From Herminiimonas sp. KBW02 (GTDB taxonomy: Bacteria; Pseudomonadota; Gammaproteobacteria; Burkholderiales; Burkholderiaceae_D): a DNA stretch of 64,000 bases. The notes under the pieces were generated by a model. That model saw only the letters and a program-made list of their open reading frames with translations. It was not told where the DNA came from and made no database searches. Below are positions 19,342 through 28,581 of this stretch, one piece after another. How positions within the stretch are numbered: the stretch's first letter is position 1; each line of letters starts with the position of its first letter. Location of the stretch: NCBI RefSeq assembly GCF_003852535.1, contig NZ_QAJP01000004.1, positions 1,016,117 to 1,080,116 on the forward strand. Reading direction: 5' to 3'. Position numbers and translations under genes: made by a program.

Positions 19342-19533
19342 CTATTTTTTTCTACGCAACTTCCGTCTTTTTCTCTTGGTTTTATGCTGCTTTTCATTTC
19401 GTGGTGTAGAAGATTTCGTTCCCGAACGGCCAAACCAAATTAATGCACCAAAAATGACTATGGCGATAATTATCGATACGCCAATAAGCGTATTGGCGAG
19501 ATTCATCGGTACCCATCTATTTTCTAAAAACAT
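19342..19533 (-). CDS. Small single-span membrane protein with basic tail
   Basis: 63 residues: one membrane helix (LIGVSIIIAIVIFGALIWF) followed by a strongly basic tail (KQHKTKRKRRKLRRKK). An internal Met10 is an alternative start; neither has a clear ribosome site. It lies 41 bases after the CDF exporter gene, same strand, so co-transcription is possible. No family recognised. The helix plus cytoplasmic-type basic tail is a believable small protein, but chance coding is not excluded. Confidence 0.45.
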   Translation of the reverse strand: MFLENRWVPMNLANTLIGVSIIIAIVIFGALIWFGRSGTKSSTPRNEKQHKTKRKRRKLRRKK

Positions 19534-19574
19534 AATGTGTAATCAAGTCGAAACATTCCATTAATGGATCAGTT

Positions 19575-20519
19575 TCATTTTTCTGGTGTGAGATATTTTT
19601 CGGATTCACCAGTCGGACCAAAGGTGTGCTCGTTCGTGGCTTGATCACATGCTTCTGCCTCCATCTGTATCGTTGTATGGTGAATTTCCCATTGCTCGGC
19701 CAGTGTTGTTTGAATTTCTTTCAACAAATTATCTTTGTTAAAGGCCTCAAGATCGCTAACGACGTGCATGGTCAAACTAATTTTTCCGCTTGTAATTGAC
19801 CAAACGTGCAAGTCGTGAATACTTCGGACGCCTGCAATATCGGACACCGATTTGCGCAATTTTTCTAGATCAATATGCTCAGGCACCCCCTCCAGTAGGA
19901 CATTTATACTTTCTCTTAACAAAATCCATGTCCGTGGAAGAACCCAAAATCCTATCCCGACCGCAATTACCGAATCAACCCAGGCCCATCCTGTAAAGCG
20001 AATGATCAATGCGCCAGCGATAACGCCAACTGAACCCAACATATCGCTCCATACCTCAAGATAAGCCCCCTTGACATTGAGACTTGCATCCTTTCCGGAG
20101 CTCAGCAATTTCATACTGATCAGATTAATGATCAGTCCCAGAGACGCAATAATCAGCATCCCCATCGATTGGATTTCTATCGGTGACTTAAAGCGGCGAT
20201 ATGCTTCGTAGAGAATGTACATGGCCACGAAAAACAGCATGATCGCGTTGAATGACGCAGCTAATATTTCGAAGCGATGATAGCCAAACGTGCGTCGTGA
20301 GTCGGCAGCACGTTTGGCTATTTGAATCGCTATCAGCGCAATAGCTAGTGCGCTGGCATCCGTCAGCATGTGTGCGGCATCAGACAGCAATGCCAGGCTT
20401 CCTGTTACCAACCCGCCTATTACTTCAGCGACCAGAAAAGTTGACGTTAATACGAACGCTATCAGCAGATACTTCTGATTCTGCCCTTTTGGTAGTGCAT
20501 GGTTATGACCGGCGCTCAT
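19575..20519 (-). CDS. czcD: CzcD-like cation diffusion facilitator (Zn/Cd/Co exporter)
   Basis: The ATG at 20519 follows TTGAGGAATCTC and gives 314 residues; upstream in-frame sequence is not needed. Six membrane helices carry the metal sites SDAAHMLTD (helix 2) and EVWSDMLGS (helix 5). A cytoplasmic C-terminal domain includes IHDLHVWSI, and the C-terminus ends with acidic/His-containing residues. CDF proteins of this type exchange cytoplasmic Zn2+, Cd2+ or Co2+ for protons. The short His-containing N-terminus (MSAGHNHALPKG) is typical of CzcD. It stands between the zinc-ribbon protein gene and two small membrane/periplasmic proteins on the same strand. Confidence 0.9.
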   Translation of the reverse strand: MSAGHNHALPKGQNQKYLLIAFVLTSTFLVAEVIGGLVTGSLALLSDAAHMLTDASALAIALIAIQIAKRAADSRRTFGYHRFEILAASFNAIMLFFVAMYILYEAYRRFKSPIEIQSMGMLIIASLGLIINLISMKLLSSGKDASLNVKGAYLEVWSDMLGSVGVIAGALIIRFTGWAWVDSVIAVGIGFWVLPRTWILLRESINVLLEGVPEHIDLEKLRKSVSDIAGVRSIHDLHVWSITSGKISLTMHVVSDLEAFNKDNLLKEIQTTLAEQWEIHHTTIQMEAEACDQATNEHTFGPTGESEKYLTPEK

Positions 20520-20589
20520 GAGATTCCTCAAATAGATTATCTGTCTCGTTGAATATACGTTTAACGTGCAACCTTCCAGCCAACTCTTG

Positions 20590-20880
20590 TCAACGTTCCT
20601 TGCCACACTTTCCGCAGAATTTCATTCCCTGAGCCATATCTGCATTACACCCCGTACATTTATGTGGAGTCATCGACGTGCCGCATTGTTGGCAAAACCG
20701 GGCGGCACTGCTATTTGAAGTGCCACACGCATTGCACAGAGTCGATGGTGCTGCCGTGGGCTGTGATCTACCCCAGTTTTCGTCCTGATTTCTCGGATAA
20801 GAATTGTCATATCGACCGTGATGACCACCGCCATCCCGACGATGATGTCCGCCACCTAAAAGTCGCTCAAAGATGCCCAT
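20590..20880 (-). CDS. Small double zinc-ribbon protein
   Basis: 96 residues. The N-terminal third is Gly/His/Arg-rich (GGGHHRRDGGGHHGRYD). The C-terminal part has two zinc ribbons: CNACGTSNSSAARFCQQCG and CTGCNADMAQGMKFCGKCG, with four CxxC pairs in all. Such proteins occur beside metal exporters and may bind zinc; the partner is unknown. The start ATG at 20880 follows AAAGGAAAACATC. It precedes czcD by about 70 bases, same strand. Confidence 0.75.
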   Translation of the reverse strand: MGIFERLLGGGHHRRDGGGHHGRYDNSYPRNQDENWGRSQPTAAPSTLCNACGTSNSSAARFCQQCGTSMTPHKCTGCNADMAQGMKFCGKCGKER

Positions 20881-20941
20881 GATGTTTTCCTTTTTTCTTT
20901 GTTAACTGCCATAAGATACAAATCCACTTTCCACTACCAGA

Positions 20942-21388
20942 CTACTCAGTTTCATTTTTAGCCCTGCATTTACTGCGCGTAAAACGTTTCCATCCAGGGA
21001 AATGGTGAAGCACTAACATGCCATAGATGAGTGCAGTAGTTAGTATTGCGAGCACATACATACCGAACGCACTTGCCATACCAACAGATGCAGTCGCCCA
21101 TAAGGTAGCTGCTGTCGTTAGTCCTTCTATTCTTCCTCGAACTTGGAGAATCACGCCTGCGCCAAGGAAGCCGATTCCACTCACAACTTGTGCAGCAATC
21201 CTGGTTGGCTCGCCATTAACGACATGAAGCGAGATAAGACTAAATGCACAAGAGCCGATCGAAATAGCCATACAAGTACGCACGCCTGCATCGCTTCCTT
21301 GACGCTCTCGATCAAGGCCAATAATTGCGCCTAACAGACCTGAAAGCACGATCCTGGCGGCAAATAGCAATTCCATTTTCCAGTCCAC
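20942..21388 (-). CDS. MgtC/SapB-family inner-membrane protein
   Basis: 148 residues, read from a GTG at 21388 preceded by AAGAGGACTAAT (an ATG four codons later is possible). Four membrane helices with the family motifs GAIIGLDRERQG and VRTCMAISIGS near the N-terminus, then GIGFLGAGVILQ. It lacks the cytoplasmic C-terminal ACT-like domain of Salmonella MgtC, so it is the short SapB-like form. MgtC proteins affect growth at low Mg2+ and ATP synthase activity; the short forms are poorly understood. It lies between czcA and the zinc-ribbon gene on the same strand. A role in metal homeostasis is inference from context. Confidence 0.82.
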   Translation of the reverse strand: MDWKMELLFAARIVLSGLLGAIIGLDRERQGSDAGVRTCMAISIGSCAFSLISLHVVNGEPTRIAAQVVSGIGFLGAGVILQVRGRIEGLTTAATLWATASVGMASAFGMYVLAILTTALIYGMLVLHHFPGWKRFTRSKCRAKNETE

Positions 21389-21443
21389 ATTAGTCCTCTT
21401 CTTAGTACTAATACGTTCGTACTATTCAATACCTTCTTGAATA

Positions 21444-21476
21444 GGGGCGTCGGAGCATACTTAGCCCCGACACCCC
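21444..21476 (-). terminator. G/C-rich hairpin after czcA
   Basis: Arms GGGGCGTCGG (21444-21453) and CCGACACCCC (21467-21476) pair over ten positions with one G-U wobble. The hairpin lies just past the czcA stop in its direction of reading and is preceded by a run of eight C (G on the transcript). No U-tract follows, so it may be a stabilising or weak terminator hairpin. Confidence 0.45.
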
Positions 21477-21484
21477 CCCCTCAC

Positions 21485-24400
21485 CTAGATACTTTTAGAG
21501 CTTAAATTGCCCCATTTTTTCCAGAACGCGAGTTTTTGCATGAAACTTGGTTGTGAGTTTTCGGAATCAGCAGGCCCTTCTTCGTCTCGGCGATGCGCTA
21601 TCTTGTACAACAACGGCAACACCAATAAGGTCAATATCGTCGAAGAAATAATTCCGCCAATGACGACAGTGGCGAGTGGTCGCTGAACTTCTGCGCCGGT
21701 ACCTGTGGCGATCGCCATCGGTACAAAACCTAAGGACGCAACCAACGCCGTCATCAATACTGGCCGCAGTCGTGTTAATGCGCCCTCGTGTATCGCGATA
21801 TCAAGCGTTCTACCCTCTTCGCGCAAACTTCGAATAAATGAAATCATCACCAAGCCGTTAAGAACAGCGACACCTGAAAGCGCGATAAAGCCAATCCCCG
21901 CCGAAATTGAAAGAGGAATGTCTCGCAGCCAAAGCGCTGCGATGCCACCGGTTAGTGCGAAAGGAACACCGGTGAAGACAAGCATCCCGTCCTTGGCATT
22001 GCCAAACATAACGAAGAGAAGCAGGAATACCAGCAATAGAGCAATTGGTACAACGATCTGTAGACGTTTTGTGGCGGATTCCAGTTGCTCAAACGTGCCG
22101 CCCCAACTGATCCAGTTGCCTGAAGGTATTTTGACGGTCTCTTGAATCTTCTTCTGAGCCTCCATTACGAACGAACCGATATCACGTCCCCGCACATTGG
22201 CTGTCACAATAACGAGACGTTTCCCATTCTCACGACTGACCTGATTAGGGCCTGGTGCGAGATTAAGGTCTGCTACTTCGCCGAGTTGCGTATAACCAAC
22301 TTGACCGGGCGTAGGGCCCTCCGCAATAGGCAAACGAATAGGTATACGCTTTATAGCGTCAATATCGTTACGTAAGTCATCAGGCAAACGAACAAGGATG
22401 TCGAATCGGCGATCACCTTGAAACAATATCCCTGCCTCTCGTCCACCTACAGCAATAGACAGAGCATCCTGAATATCAGAAACATTGATTCCCAGTCTTG
22501 CTGCCTTATCTCTATCTATCTGAACTGTTAGCATAGGTAAGCCAGTAGTTTGCTCTACTTTCACGTCAGCAGAACCCGGCACGCTAGATAGTGCGTCGGA
22601 AATCTGATCCGCAGTGGCGTTCATGACGTCCATATTGTCACCAAATACTTTCACCGCAACGTCGGCGCGCACACCTGAAATCAGTTCATTGAAACGCATT
22701 TGGATTGGCTGCGTAAATTCATAGTTATTGCCGGGGACCTGAGCTACAACCTTCTGCATAGCCATGACCAACTCTTCTTTTGTACGTTTAGGAGACGGCC
22801 ATTCAGATTCTGGCTTTAAAATGATGAAAGTGTCAGCGACATTCGGCGGCATCGGATCTGTCGCAATTTCTGCCGTACCAATTTTTGCAAAGACGCGTTT
22901 TACTTCAGGGAAAGTTCGAAGATTCCGCTCGAGCTCCTTCTGCATTTCAATCGATTGCGTCAAACTAGTTCCAGGTATTCGCATCGCTTGCAGAGCAATA
23001 TCACCCTCATTGAGACTCGGGATGAATTCACTTCCCATACGTGTCAACAACAAGCCGCAAAGCACTACCGTAACGCTAACAGTTGTAAGAACGAGCGGTT
23101 TTCTATCCATTACCCAATCCAGCATCGGTTCATAGCGACGTTTGGACCAGCCAATCAGACGATTCTCTTTTTCAGAAACTTTGTCACCGATGAGAAGCGC
23201 TACAGCCGCGGGGATAAAGGTAAGCGAAAGAATCATCGCTCCAAATAAAGCCACCACCACCGTAAATGCCATCGGATGGAACATTTTCCCTTCTACCCCT
23301 GATAGGGCAAAAATCGGGAGATACACAACCATGATGATCAGTTGCCCGAAAATCAGTGGACGACGCGCCTCCTTTGAAGCTTCAAAGACTTCGTGGAAGC
23401 GTTCGTTTCGTGTCAAAGACCTTCCAGCGTGCGCTTGGGCGTGTGATAGCCGCCTAATACAGTTTTCTACGATAACAACGGCACCATCAATGATGATCCC
23501 GAAATCTAGCGCCCCCAAACTCATAAGATTGGCGCTTACCTTGTTATTGACCATGCCGGTGAACGTAAAAAGCATGGCCAATGGAATTACCATCGCGGTA
23601 ATAATTGCAGCGCGAATGTTGCCTAAGAAAAGAAAGAGAATCGCGATGACAAGTAATGCCCCCTCCATCAAATTCTTTTTAACTGTTGCAATTGCCTTAT
23701 CAACCAAAACCGTGCGGTCATAGACAGTAGCCGCCACCACACCTTCCGGTAATGTCCGGCGAATTTCGTCCATTTTTTTGTCTACGGCTTCGGCCACCGA
23801 ACGGCTATTTTCGCCAATCAGCATGAACACCGTACCTAAGACTATTTCACGAGAATTTTCTGTGGCAGCACCTGTTCGCAATTGAGAGCCAAGCATAACT
23901 TCAGCTACATCCTTGATTCGCACAGGAATACTTTGTTTGGTACCGATAACGATATTTGAAATATCGTTCAAGTCAGTCACCTGTCCTGGGGCACGAATCA
24001 AGTACTGTTCGCCACGTTTCTCAATGTAACCGGCACCGACGTTGTTGTTATTGCGTTCCAGGGCTGTAACTAAATCCGCTAAAGAAAGCCCGTAAGACAT
24101 CAATTTCCCGGGGTATGGTGCGACTTGAAATTCCTTTGCGTTGCCGCCAATAGTATTGATTTCTGTGACGCCAGGGACATTACGTAATTGCGGTTTGATA
24201 ATCCAGTCTTGGATCTCTTTCAGATCGGTCGGCGTGTAGGGCTTTCCATCCGGTTTCAATGCACCTTCTTCAGCCTCGACTGTCCACATATAGATTTCAC
24301 CGAGACCAGTCGAAATTGGGCCTAGCGCTGGGACAACACCTGGAGGCAACTTATCTTTTGCTTCTTGAATTCGTTCGTTGACCAGTTGTCGAGCAAAATA

Positions 24401-24709
24401 GATGTCGGTCCCTTCCTTGAAGATGACCGTTACTTGGGACAGGCCATACCGCGAAATGGAGCGCGTTTGCTCCAATTTAGGCAGACCTGCCATAACGGTT
24501 TCGATTGGATAGGTAATCCGTTGTTCAGACTCCAATGGGGAATAGCCTGGAGCGCTGGTGTTAATCTGAACCTGGACATTGGTAATGTCTGGTACAGCAT
24601 CGATAGGAAGTTTCTGGTAACTATAGATACCAAATGCTGCAATACCTAATGTCATTAACATGACCAGCCATCGCTGGTCGATGGCAAAGCGAATGATTTT
24701 CTCAAACAT
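21485..24709 (-). CDS. czcA: CzcA-type Zn/Cd/Co efflux RND transporter (island copy)
   Basis: 1074-residue RND pump with two six-helix repeats. DAVPDITNVQVQIN near residue 36 and GALDFGIIIDGAVVIVEN in helix 4 are the HME1 (Zn/Co/Cd) signatures. It shares long stretches with the second copy at 39.5-42.7 kb, for instance RFNELISGVR and GGREAGILFQGDRRFDILVRLP, but its synonymous codons are clearly A/T-richer. It exports periplasmic divalent cations through CzcB and CzcC. Last gene of the czcI-czcC-czcB-PII-czcA operon, 14 bases after the PII-like gene. Confidence 0.93.
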   Translation of the reverse strand: MFEKIIRFAIDQRWLVMLMTLGIAAFGIYSYQKLPIDAVPDITNVQVQINTSAPGYSPLESEQRITYPIETVMAGLPKLEQTRSISRYGLSQVTVIFKEGTDIYFARQLVNERIQEAKDKLPPGVVPALGPISTGLGEIYMWTVEAEEGALKPDGKPYTPTDLKEIQDWIIKPQLRNVPGVTEINTIGGNAKEFQVAPYPGKLMSYGLSLADLVTALERNNNNVGAGYIEKRGEQYLIRAPGQVTDLNDISNIVIGTKQSIPVRIKDVAEVMLGSQLRTGAATENSREIVLGTVFMLIGENSRSVAEAVDKKMDEIRRTLPEGVVAATVYDRTVLVDKAIATVKKNLMEGALLVIAILFLFLGNIRAAIITAMVIPLAMLFTFTGMVNNKVSANLMSLGALDFGIIIDGAVVIVENCIRRLSHAQAHAGRSLTRNERFHEVFEASKEARRPLIFGQLIIMVVYLPIFALSGVEGKMFHPMAFTVVVALFGAMILSLTFIPAAVALLIGDKVSEKENRLIGWSKRRYEPMLDWVMDRKPLVLTTVSVTVVLCGLLLTRMGSEFIPSLNEGDIALQAMRIPGTSLTQSIEMQKELERNLRTFPEVKRVFAKIGTAEIATDPMPPNVADTFIILKPESEWPSPKRTKEELVMAMQKVVAQVPGNNYEFTQPIQMRFNELISGVRADVAVKVFGDNMDVMNATADQISDALSSVPGSADVKVEQTTGLPMLTVQIDRDKAARLGINVSDIQDALSIAVGGREAGILFQGDRRFDILVRLPDDLRNDIDAIKRIPIRLPIAEGPTPGQVGYTQLGEVADLNLAPGPNQVSRENGKRLVIVTANVRGRDIGSFVMEAQKKIQETVKIPSGNWISWGGTFEQLESATKRLQIVVPIALLLVFLLLFVMFGNAKDGMLVFTGVPFALTGGIAALWLRDIPLSISAGIGFIALSGVAVLNGLVMISFIRSLREEGRTLDIAIHEGALTRLRPVLMTALVASLGFVPMAIATGTGAEVQRPLATVVIGGIISSTILTLLVLPLLYKIAHRRDEEGPADSENSQPSFMQKLAFWKKWGNLSSKSI

Positions 24710-24723
24710 GAATTTTCCTTGAG

Positions 24724-25065
24724 CTAGAGGGCTGCGTTGCCGCGTTCGCCACTTTGTATGCGCACAATGTCATCAACCGTGGAAACGGCAATTAGACCGT
24801 CTCCTGTATTGCCGGTGTGCGACGCGCTTCGTATAGCTTCAACAACTTCTTGGGCGATGTCGTCAGAACAAAACATCAGCAGCGCAGTGTGCTCATGCAT
24901 ATCTGGATTCCATTCATCCGCTGCGAATAGATGCCCTATTCCACGACCTCTTGCGTGACCCCGTACTTGAAACAAGGTAAAACCAGGCAAATGACTAAGG
25001 CTTTGCAAGGCATGTTCGACAGCGTCAAGCCTATGCGGCTGAATAATCGCGATGATCTGTTTCAT
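24724..25065 (-). CDS. PII-like signalling protein of the metal-efflux type
   Basis: 113 residues with the ferredoxin-like PII fold: MKQIIAIIQPHRLDAVEHAL, a GHARGRG turn in the T-loop region, and the C-terminal GDGLIAVSTVDDIVRIQSGERG block. It lacks the conserved T-loop Tyr of GlnB/GlnK and is not beside amtB or glnA. Instead it is inserted between czcB (10 bases) and czcA (14 bases). PII-like proteins beside HME-RND pumps are known as a separate group proposed to sense metal or nucleotide and act on transport. The effector is not deducible; HxxH-like HEHTA and Cys/His residues suggest possible metal contact. Confidence 0.85.
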   Translation of the reverse strand: MKQIIAIIQPHRLDAVEHALQSLSHLPGFTLFQVRGHARGRGIGHLFAADEWNPDMHEHTALLMFCSDDIAQEVVEAIRSASHTGNTGDGLIAVSTVDDIVRIQSGERGNAAL

Positions 25066-25075
25066 ATCGATATCC

Positions 25076-26656
25076 TTAATGAGCGTGGCTAGCGGACGCT
25101 TTGCCTAATTCAGCTTTGATAAGGAAGCTGTTTGTCCCTGCATAGTCCTCTCCAGTCTCTAGCCCCTTCAGAACCTCAACGTACTTCGCGCCACGACGGC
25201 CAAGCTCAAGCGGTCGTGCCTCAAAGAGTTCACCATAGCGACCGAAAACAACGGTTGCATTGCCTAACGTTTGGATAGAGTCCGTCGTCACTGCCACAGG
25301 AACGTCGACTTCATCAGACACCAACGCAACGTTAACTGCTAAGCCTGGACGCCAAGTACCTTTAGGGTTCGCCATCACTATCCGTGCTTTAGCAGCGCGC
25401 GTTTGTTCGCCTACGAGGGAACCTATATACGAAACCGTTCCAGTGCCTTCAGCATCAAATGCTGTCGCCTTCACAGTCGCTTTTTGACCAGTTTTTACGG
25501 CATTGATATCTTGAGCGCGGACGGTCAGATCAACCCACACTGTGGACAAGTCCGAAATATCAAAGATATTTGCGTCTTCTTTCGCAACTGTTCCGGCAGA
25601 AATACGCTTCTCAGTGATGACGCCATCAATTGGCGATCGAATTTCGTATTGAGTCAGATTTGTCGAGGATGGTGACGCACCTAAAGCAGCGAGCTTCTGT
25701 TGCGCGCTTTGTGCAATGATTTGTGCTTCCTGCATTGTGGTACGAGCTTGCAAATAATCCTGTTCAGCAGATATTTTTTCTTCCCACAATGTTTTTTCGC
25801 GCTCATAGGTAGTACGAGCTAACGCAAGACGTTTTTGAGCGGCAAGAAGTTCGCTACGTTGATCGGAAAGCGCTTGGCTAGATATCACTGCAAGTATCTG
25901 GCCCTTACGCACCCGATCCCCAGCGTTTGCACGGACCGATTCAACAATGCCCGCTAGTCTAGGTACCACTTGGACGGTGCGGTCTTCATTAAGACGAATT
26001 TCTCCGATTAGTTGCAACTCTGTTTTGATGCGGACAGGCCCTGCCTTGAGGATTTTTACGCCGTTTTTTGTTAATTGTTCGTCGCTCATAGCAACTTGGC
26101 CTTCTTCTTGCGCATATGAGAACTCATATGATTGGTCGCCTTTGGTGGCCTTGATCTGAACCTTAAATGAGTGAGGTTCTTCGATGATCGAGTTACTTTT
26201 TAAATAGTCATTCTCCTTTGAGAATGAAATACTTTGAGGGCTTCGTCCAAGTCGCTCCAGAATTACGACGGCCTTAGTCGCGGCTGGATCGATTGGCTTT
26301 CCATCTTGGTAGGTATATATACGAAATTGAGGCTTGCCCTCATTTTCAGAAATAGTCAGCTCAAGGCTGTATCCATCTTTAGTGAATAATTTCCCGCCCT
26401 TAGGACCACTTTGAGGCGTTGATTCGGCGTGATGCTCATTGTCTTCATGCCCACCCGCATCATCATGTTTTGTCGCACTTTTTTTTCCATGATGCTCAGT
26501 GTCAGCGTGCTCCTTAGTTTCCGCATGTCCTTTGCCGGACTCTTCATTTTGCGCGCCTTTCGGATCTGAGACTAAGATCAAGCCTCCTAAAAGAAGGCCG
26601 ATAGCTATTACGATTATGATGAAGGTGGTTTGTTTGTTACGGGGAATGTTTTTCAT
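25076..26656 (-). CDS. czcB: CzcB-type periplasmic adaptor, long form with His-rich region
   Basis: 526 residues: N-terminal membrane anchor (11-28), a His/Asp/Glu-rich linker (GHAETKEHADTEHHGKK, EDNEHHAES), an extra beta-rich domain of about 95 residues (GPKGGKLFTKDGYSLEL to about EEGQ), then the coiled-coil hairpin, lipoyl/barrel-sandwich and beta-barrel domains of a membrane-fusion protein (VQVVPRLAGIVESV, YEIRSPIDGVITEKRIS). The His-rich part is likely to bind Zn2+ in the periplasm. The second CzcB in this window (431 residues) lacks the extra domain. It lies 8 bases after czcC. Confidence 0.92.
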   Translation of the reverse strand: MKNIPRNKQTTFIIIVIAIGLLLGGLILVSDPKGAQNEESGKGHAETKEHADTEHHGKKSATKHDDAGGHEDNEHHAESTPQSGPKGGKLFTKDGYSLELTISENEGKPQFRIYTYQDGKPIDPAATKAVVILERLGRSPQSISFSKENDYLKSNSIIEEPHSFKVQIKATKGDQSYEFSYAQEEGQVAMSDEQLTKNGVKILKAGPVRIKTELQLIGEIRLNEDRTVQVVPRLAGIVESVRANAGDRVRKGQILAVISSQALSDQRSELLAAQKRLALARTTYEREKTLWEEKISAEQDYLQARTTMQEAQIIAQSAQQKLAALGASPSSTNLTQYEIRSPIDGVITEKRISAGTVAKEDANIFDISDLSTVWVDLTVRAQDINAVKTGQKATVKATAFDAEGTGTVSYIGSLVGEQTRAAKARIVMANPKGTWRPGLAVNVALVSDEVDVPVAVTTDSIQTLGNATVVFGRYGELFEARPLELGRRGAKYVEVLKGLETGEDYAGTNSFLIKAELGKASASHAH

Positions 26657-26664
26657 CGTGGCCT

Positions 26665-27954
26665 CTAGTTCTTTGTGGCAGAAAATTGTTCGCCAAGCAG
26701 ACGGTCAATTGCGGCTGCGGCTCGGTGTGTGTCGGCTAACGAGCGCAAGTACTGCGACTTGGCTTGGAAGAAAGTGCGTTGAGCATCAAGGACTTCTAGG
26801 AAGCTAAATTTACCTAGTTCAAAACCTTTGGTCGTTGCTTCATAGGCACGTTGCGCGGCAGGCACGACTTCCGACTTCAGCATTTCTGCTTCAGTAATTG
26901 AAGTACTTAAACGTCCGTGCGTTTGCCCAAGTTCACGATTCAAACTCACTTCGGTTGTGGTCAAATCGTCACGTGCTTTGTCAGTCCTACGTAGGGCTTC
27001 GAGAATATTTCCTTGATTGCGATCGAATAGTGGCAACGGGATAGATAGACCAACTACTGCTGTATTACGACCCACTTGCTCATCTCGCTTAGAACCTAGA
27101 GTGAGCGTGACATTAGGGATCCTGCGTGAGCGCTCTACCGCAGTCATAGCTTTTCTTCGCTCAACTTCTATCCTTGCACGCGCCAAAAGCGGAGATTGCT
27201 CGAGGCGCTGCATCAAAGCAGGCAGAGGAATAAGAGGAGGCAGATCTTCAGCAGGTTCTTGTACCTTGTCGAAGTCTGGAGTACGAGCTCCCCAGGTAGC
27301 GGCCAGCTCGCGTCGTGCTGTCCCCAAATCATTTAAGGCTTGGGCAAGTTCGATACGTACGCCGGCTTCGGCGACACGTGCTCTTGTTTCTTCAACGGGA
27401 GAAATCTTCCCTGCCAATACACGTTTCGAGGCAATGGTCGTTGCTCGCTGTGCTAGTTCAACTGTGCTTAAGGCTAACCGATAACGCTCTTGACCGATAA
27501 CTACGTCATAGAATGCAGCGACTACGAGCGCTCGTATGTCAGCTTGTTTGGCTGAAAGATCTGCTAACGCAAGATCTCGGGTACGTTCGGCGGCTGCGAT
27601 ACGTGCACTCCGTTTGCCCCCAAGTTCAATGGGCTGGCTGATCTGAACCGTCGTCGTACGCGTGTCACGTTTGAGGTCTTCTATCGTAGTAGAAAGCTCA
27701 GGATTAGGAATGATTCCAGCTTGTTGAATCATCCCTTCCGTAGCTTCTACTTCACGACGAGCAGCAGAAATTTCGGAATTGGCGCCATATGCCAGATCTA
27801 GAGCGGCAGCAAGTGTGAGCAGCGAGATATTAGCTGCCTTCATCTGCCCACTTTGAGTGGTTTCGCCACCATATGACGATATTACCTGCGCGTAAGCAGG
27901 AATTTGTAATGTTAGAGATGCCGCAAATAGAAGCGGCAATAACGGCTTTTGCAT
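26665..27954 (-). CDS. czcC: CzcC-type outer-membrane efflux protein
   Basis: 429 residues with a signal peptide (MQKPLLPLLFAASLTLQIPAYA), start set by AAGGAAATTCG before the ATG. Two TolC-type helical hairpins and the motif EVLDAQRTFFQAKSQYLRSL near the C-terminus, shared with the second copy. It forms the outer-membrane duct for CzcBA. Ordered czcI-czcC-czcB-PII-czcA with short spacers. Confidence 0.91.
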   Translation of the reverse strand: MQKPLLPLLFAASLTLQIPAYAQVISSYGGETTQSGQMKAANISLLTLAAALDLAYGANSEISAARREVEATEGMIQQAGIIPNPELSTTIEDLKRDTRTTTVQISQPIELGGKRSARIAAAERTRDLALADLSAKQADIRALVVAAFYDVVIGQERYRLALSTVELAQRATTIASKRVLAGKISPVEETRARVAEAGVRIELAQALNDLGTARRELAATWGARTPDFDKVQEPAEDLPPLIPLPALMQRLEQSPLLARARIEVERRKAMTAVERSRRIPNVTLTLGSKRDEQVGRNTAVVGLSIPLPLFDRNQGNILEALRRTDKARDDLTTTEVSLNRELGQTHGRLSTSITEAEMLKSEVVPAAQRAYEATTKGFELGKFSFLEVLDAQRTFFQAKSQYLRSLADTHRAAAAIDRLLGEQFSATKN

Positions 27955-28047
27955 CGAATTTCCTTAGTAATAGACAAAGGGAATCCAGCAGCCAACGCTA
28001 TGAACTACATCAAGAACGAGGAAAAAATAGAACGAGCGGGTGCCGGA

Positions 28048-28407
28048 TTAGGAAGCGGCGTAGACCCACTTTGGGCGTTCTGGACGCGGAGGGAGAATTG
28101 AAGCAAGTATAGAAGTGTCAGGTATACGTGGTGTTACGCTAACGATGTCAGAAATCAGAATGGCTGCAGGAATTTCTGCAATAGCAATGCCACCAAGATG
28201 ACAGAATGCGCAATCTATATCAGATGCCGAACTAGACTTCGGCACATCACTTTTTTGATCACTCAACGATGCAATATGCTTATGCTCATGGTGACCGAAA
28301 TGCACAGTTACCGGGTTACTTTCATGCTGACAATAAACCGCTGCCGCTGCCCAGCTAATCTGGAGCGGTACGATCAAAAGCATGAGGATGACTAGTAAGC
28401 GTCGCAT
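28048..28407 (-). CDS. czcI: CzcI-like small periplasmic protein
   Basis: 119 residues with a signal peptide (RRLLVILMLLIVPLQISWAAA), then YCQHES, HFGHHEHKHIA and a Cys/His pair (DIDCAFCHLGG), and a Pro/Arg-rich tail (LPPRPERPKWVYAAS). CzcI of C. metallidurans is a small periplasmic protein at the head of the czcCBA operon thought to modulate its expression; the His cluster fits metal binding. A very similar protein heads the second czc operon. It starts the island czc operon, with TATAAAATAAG just upstream as a possible -10 region. Confidence 0.82.
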   Translation of the reverse strand: MRRLLVILMLLIVPLQISWAAAAVYCQHESNPVTVHFGHHEHKHIASLSDQKSDVPKSSSASDIDCAFCHLGGIAIAEIPAAILISDIVSVTPRIPDTSILASILPPRPERPKWVYAAS

Positions 28408-28581
28408 AATTGTGCTTATTTTATAGCAGTTTTAAAAAATTCTCGCAAAGTATTTAATTTTGAAATGGAAAACAGATGATTTCACCATTATGGTGAGATA
28501 TTAAGACGCACTACGCAGTTGATTTGATGCATTCGGGCAATTATGGGGAGTGTCGTTTAAAACTCTCGTATCTCCAGGCGT

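Noticed and set aside
21389..21440. Mg-sensing leader or riboswitch before the MgtC-like gene
   Set aside because: The leader is only about 50 bases and shows no leader peptide or alternative stems.
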